Source of the DNA: Chlorobiota bacterium | GTDB lineage: Bacteria; Bacteroidota; Bacteroidia; Bacteroidales; VadinHA17 | DNA length: 32,866 nucleotides | NCBI GenBank assembly: GCA_013152085.1 | Contig: JAADHC010000053.1 | Span: 1 to 32,866, forward strand | Direction: 5' to 3' | Part shown: in pieces, positions 32,086-32,866 of the stretch | How positions within the stretch are numbered: position 1 is the stretch's first letter | How the letters are laid out: every line of letters starts with the position of its first letter | The notes under the pieces: model-generated | Database searches by the model: none | The model's input: the letters and a program-made list of their open reading frames with translations, nothing else | What the model was told of the DNA's origin: nothing | Program-made: the position numbers and the translations under genes

Positions 32086-32866
32086 ATGAAAAACTTTTCG
32101 GAGATAACCAATTTTATCTGGTCCGTGGCTGAATTATTACGGGGCGATTATAAGCAAAGCGATTACGGGAAGGTTATTCTACCCATGACCGTTATACGGC
32201 GGATGGATTGTGTTCTTGCCGATACAAAGGAGGAGGTGCTGGGGCAGTTGCAAAAGGTGAAATCAATGAAGGTCCGGAATACAGACCCTATACTGAACAA
32301 AATTGCAGGATATAATTTCCATAACCATTCGAAATTTGATTTTGACAAACTGATCGCCGACCCGGAGAACATTGCCGCTAATTTCCGCAATTACCTGAAC
32401 GGGTTCAGTGAGAACGCACGTGATATCATTGATAATTTCGACTTCGAGGTACAGATCAACAAACTGGATGAAGCGAACCTGCTCTTCCTGATCATAAAAC
32501 GGTTTCAGGAGATCAACCTGCATCCCGGTATTGTGGATAACACTAACATGGGATATATTTACGAGGAGCTGATCAGGAGGTTCTCCGAACTCTCCAATGA
32601 AACCGCAGGAGAGCATTTCACCCCCCGTGAGGTGATCCGTCTGATGGTGAACCTGATCTTTCTGACCGACAGGGATGCCCTGACGAAAAAGGGAATCGTA
32701 AGGACACTTTACGATGTCTGTGCGGGAACGGGAGGTATGCTCAGTGTTGCCGAAGAATACCTGAATGAGCTCAATCCGGATGCCCGGCTCGAAGTGTTCG
32801 GACAGGAACTGAACCCCGAGTCTTATGCCATCTGCAAATCGGATATGCTCATCAAGGGGCAGAAGG
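32086..32866 (+). CDS. hsdM: Type I restriction-modification DNA methyltransferase subunit M (partial, cut by window end)
   Basis: The first 260 residues are present and the frame is open to the last base. The N-terminal helical domain (about 1-150) begins FSEITNFIWSVAELLRGDYKQSDYGKVILPMTVIRRMD, the standard HsdM opening. GEHFTPREVIRLMVNL at about 175-190 and the SAM-binding motif I DVCAGTGGM (210-218) follow. The NPPY/F catalytic motif would lie beyond the window. HsdM methylates adenine as part of a complex with HsdS and HsdR, expected downstream. The start ATG at 32086 fits the family N-terminus. The third codon positions look richer in C and G than in most of the window, consistent with transfer. 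Confidence 0.93.
   Translation, partial: MKNFSEITNFIWSVAELLRGDYKQSDYGKVILPMTVIRRMDCVLADTKEEVLGQLQKVKSMKVRNTDPILNKIAGYNFHNHSKFDFDKLIADPENIAANFRNYLNGFSENARDIIDNFDFEVQINKLDEANLLFLIIKRFQEINLHPGIVDNTNMGYIYEELIRRFSELSNETAGEHFTPREVIRLMVNLIFLTDRDALTKKGIVRTLYDVCAGTGGMLSVAEEYLNELNPDARLEVFGQELNPESYAICKSDMLIKGQK

Overview
The window looks like chromosome from a member of the Bacteroidota, probably Bacteroidales-like. Supporting signs are many promoter elements of the phylum-specific form TTG-N19/20-TAnnTTTG, a weak reliance on Shine-Dalgarno sites, a C-terminal type IX secretion (T9SS) sorting domain on an amylase, a SusA-like neopullulanase, a DUF2723 membrane protein, a short epsilon subunit of ATP synthase and a beta subunit with a phylum-type insertion. 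No organism was named; this is inferred from the sequence only.

Layout. 1-282: a minus-strand tRNA-Asn transcription unit (promoter, damaged tRNA-Asn copy, intact tRNA-Asn, terminator) divergent from a PfkB/adenosine-kinase-like gene (283-1281). 1282-3042, minus strand: a small ribbon-helix-helix-like protein, a cupin and a LacI-family regulator. 3043-7977: a regulatory region with a perfect LacI-type palindrome, then two GH13 alpha-glucan hydrolases, one with a plain signal peptide (SusA-like) and one with CBM48 and a T9SS tail. 8067-10769: the classical yceD-rpmF-plsX-fabH lipid/ribosome cluster. 10879-11885: bactofilin, AtpZ-like and AtpI-like genes. 12180-17216: atpB-E-F-H-A-G, followed by a trans-polyprenyl diphosphate synthase. 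18226-18810 (minus): a small outer membrane beta-barrel protein. 19017-24447: atpD-atpC, then an alpha/beta hydrolase, an aromatic amino acid decarboxylase, an AlkD-like DNA glycosylase and an atypical SDR, all closely packed on one strand. 24439-27366 (minus): a large secreted or outer membrane protein combining an HExxH peptidase domain, a TolB-like propeller and a probable beta-barrel. 27607-30819: DUF2723. 30835-31254 (minus): a stand-alone receiver. 31492-31645: promoter, tRNA-like fragment and tRNA-Arg(CCT). 31709-32866: a broken GIY-YIG gene and the start of a type I restriction-modification hsdM, cut by the window end.

Most of the window is housekeeping: F1Fo ATP synthase, fatty-acid/phospholipid initiation and starch use. 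The ATP synthase is split: F0 plus alpha, delta and gamma are in one unit, and beta plus epsilon are about 1.8 kb downstream behind their own promoter, heading a run of unrelated metabolic genes.

No clear new defence or mobile system is complete in the window. The most unusual signal is at the two tRNA loci. In both, an incomplete copy of the 5' half of the same tRNA lies between a promoter and the intact tRNA. One copy has a perfect palindrome in place of its anticodon-arm sequence, and the other is enclosed by an 8-bp inverted repeat. The right end (tRNA-Arg, truncated GIY-YIG, type I RM) looks like the edge of an accessory island.
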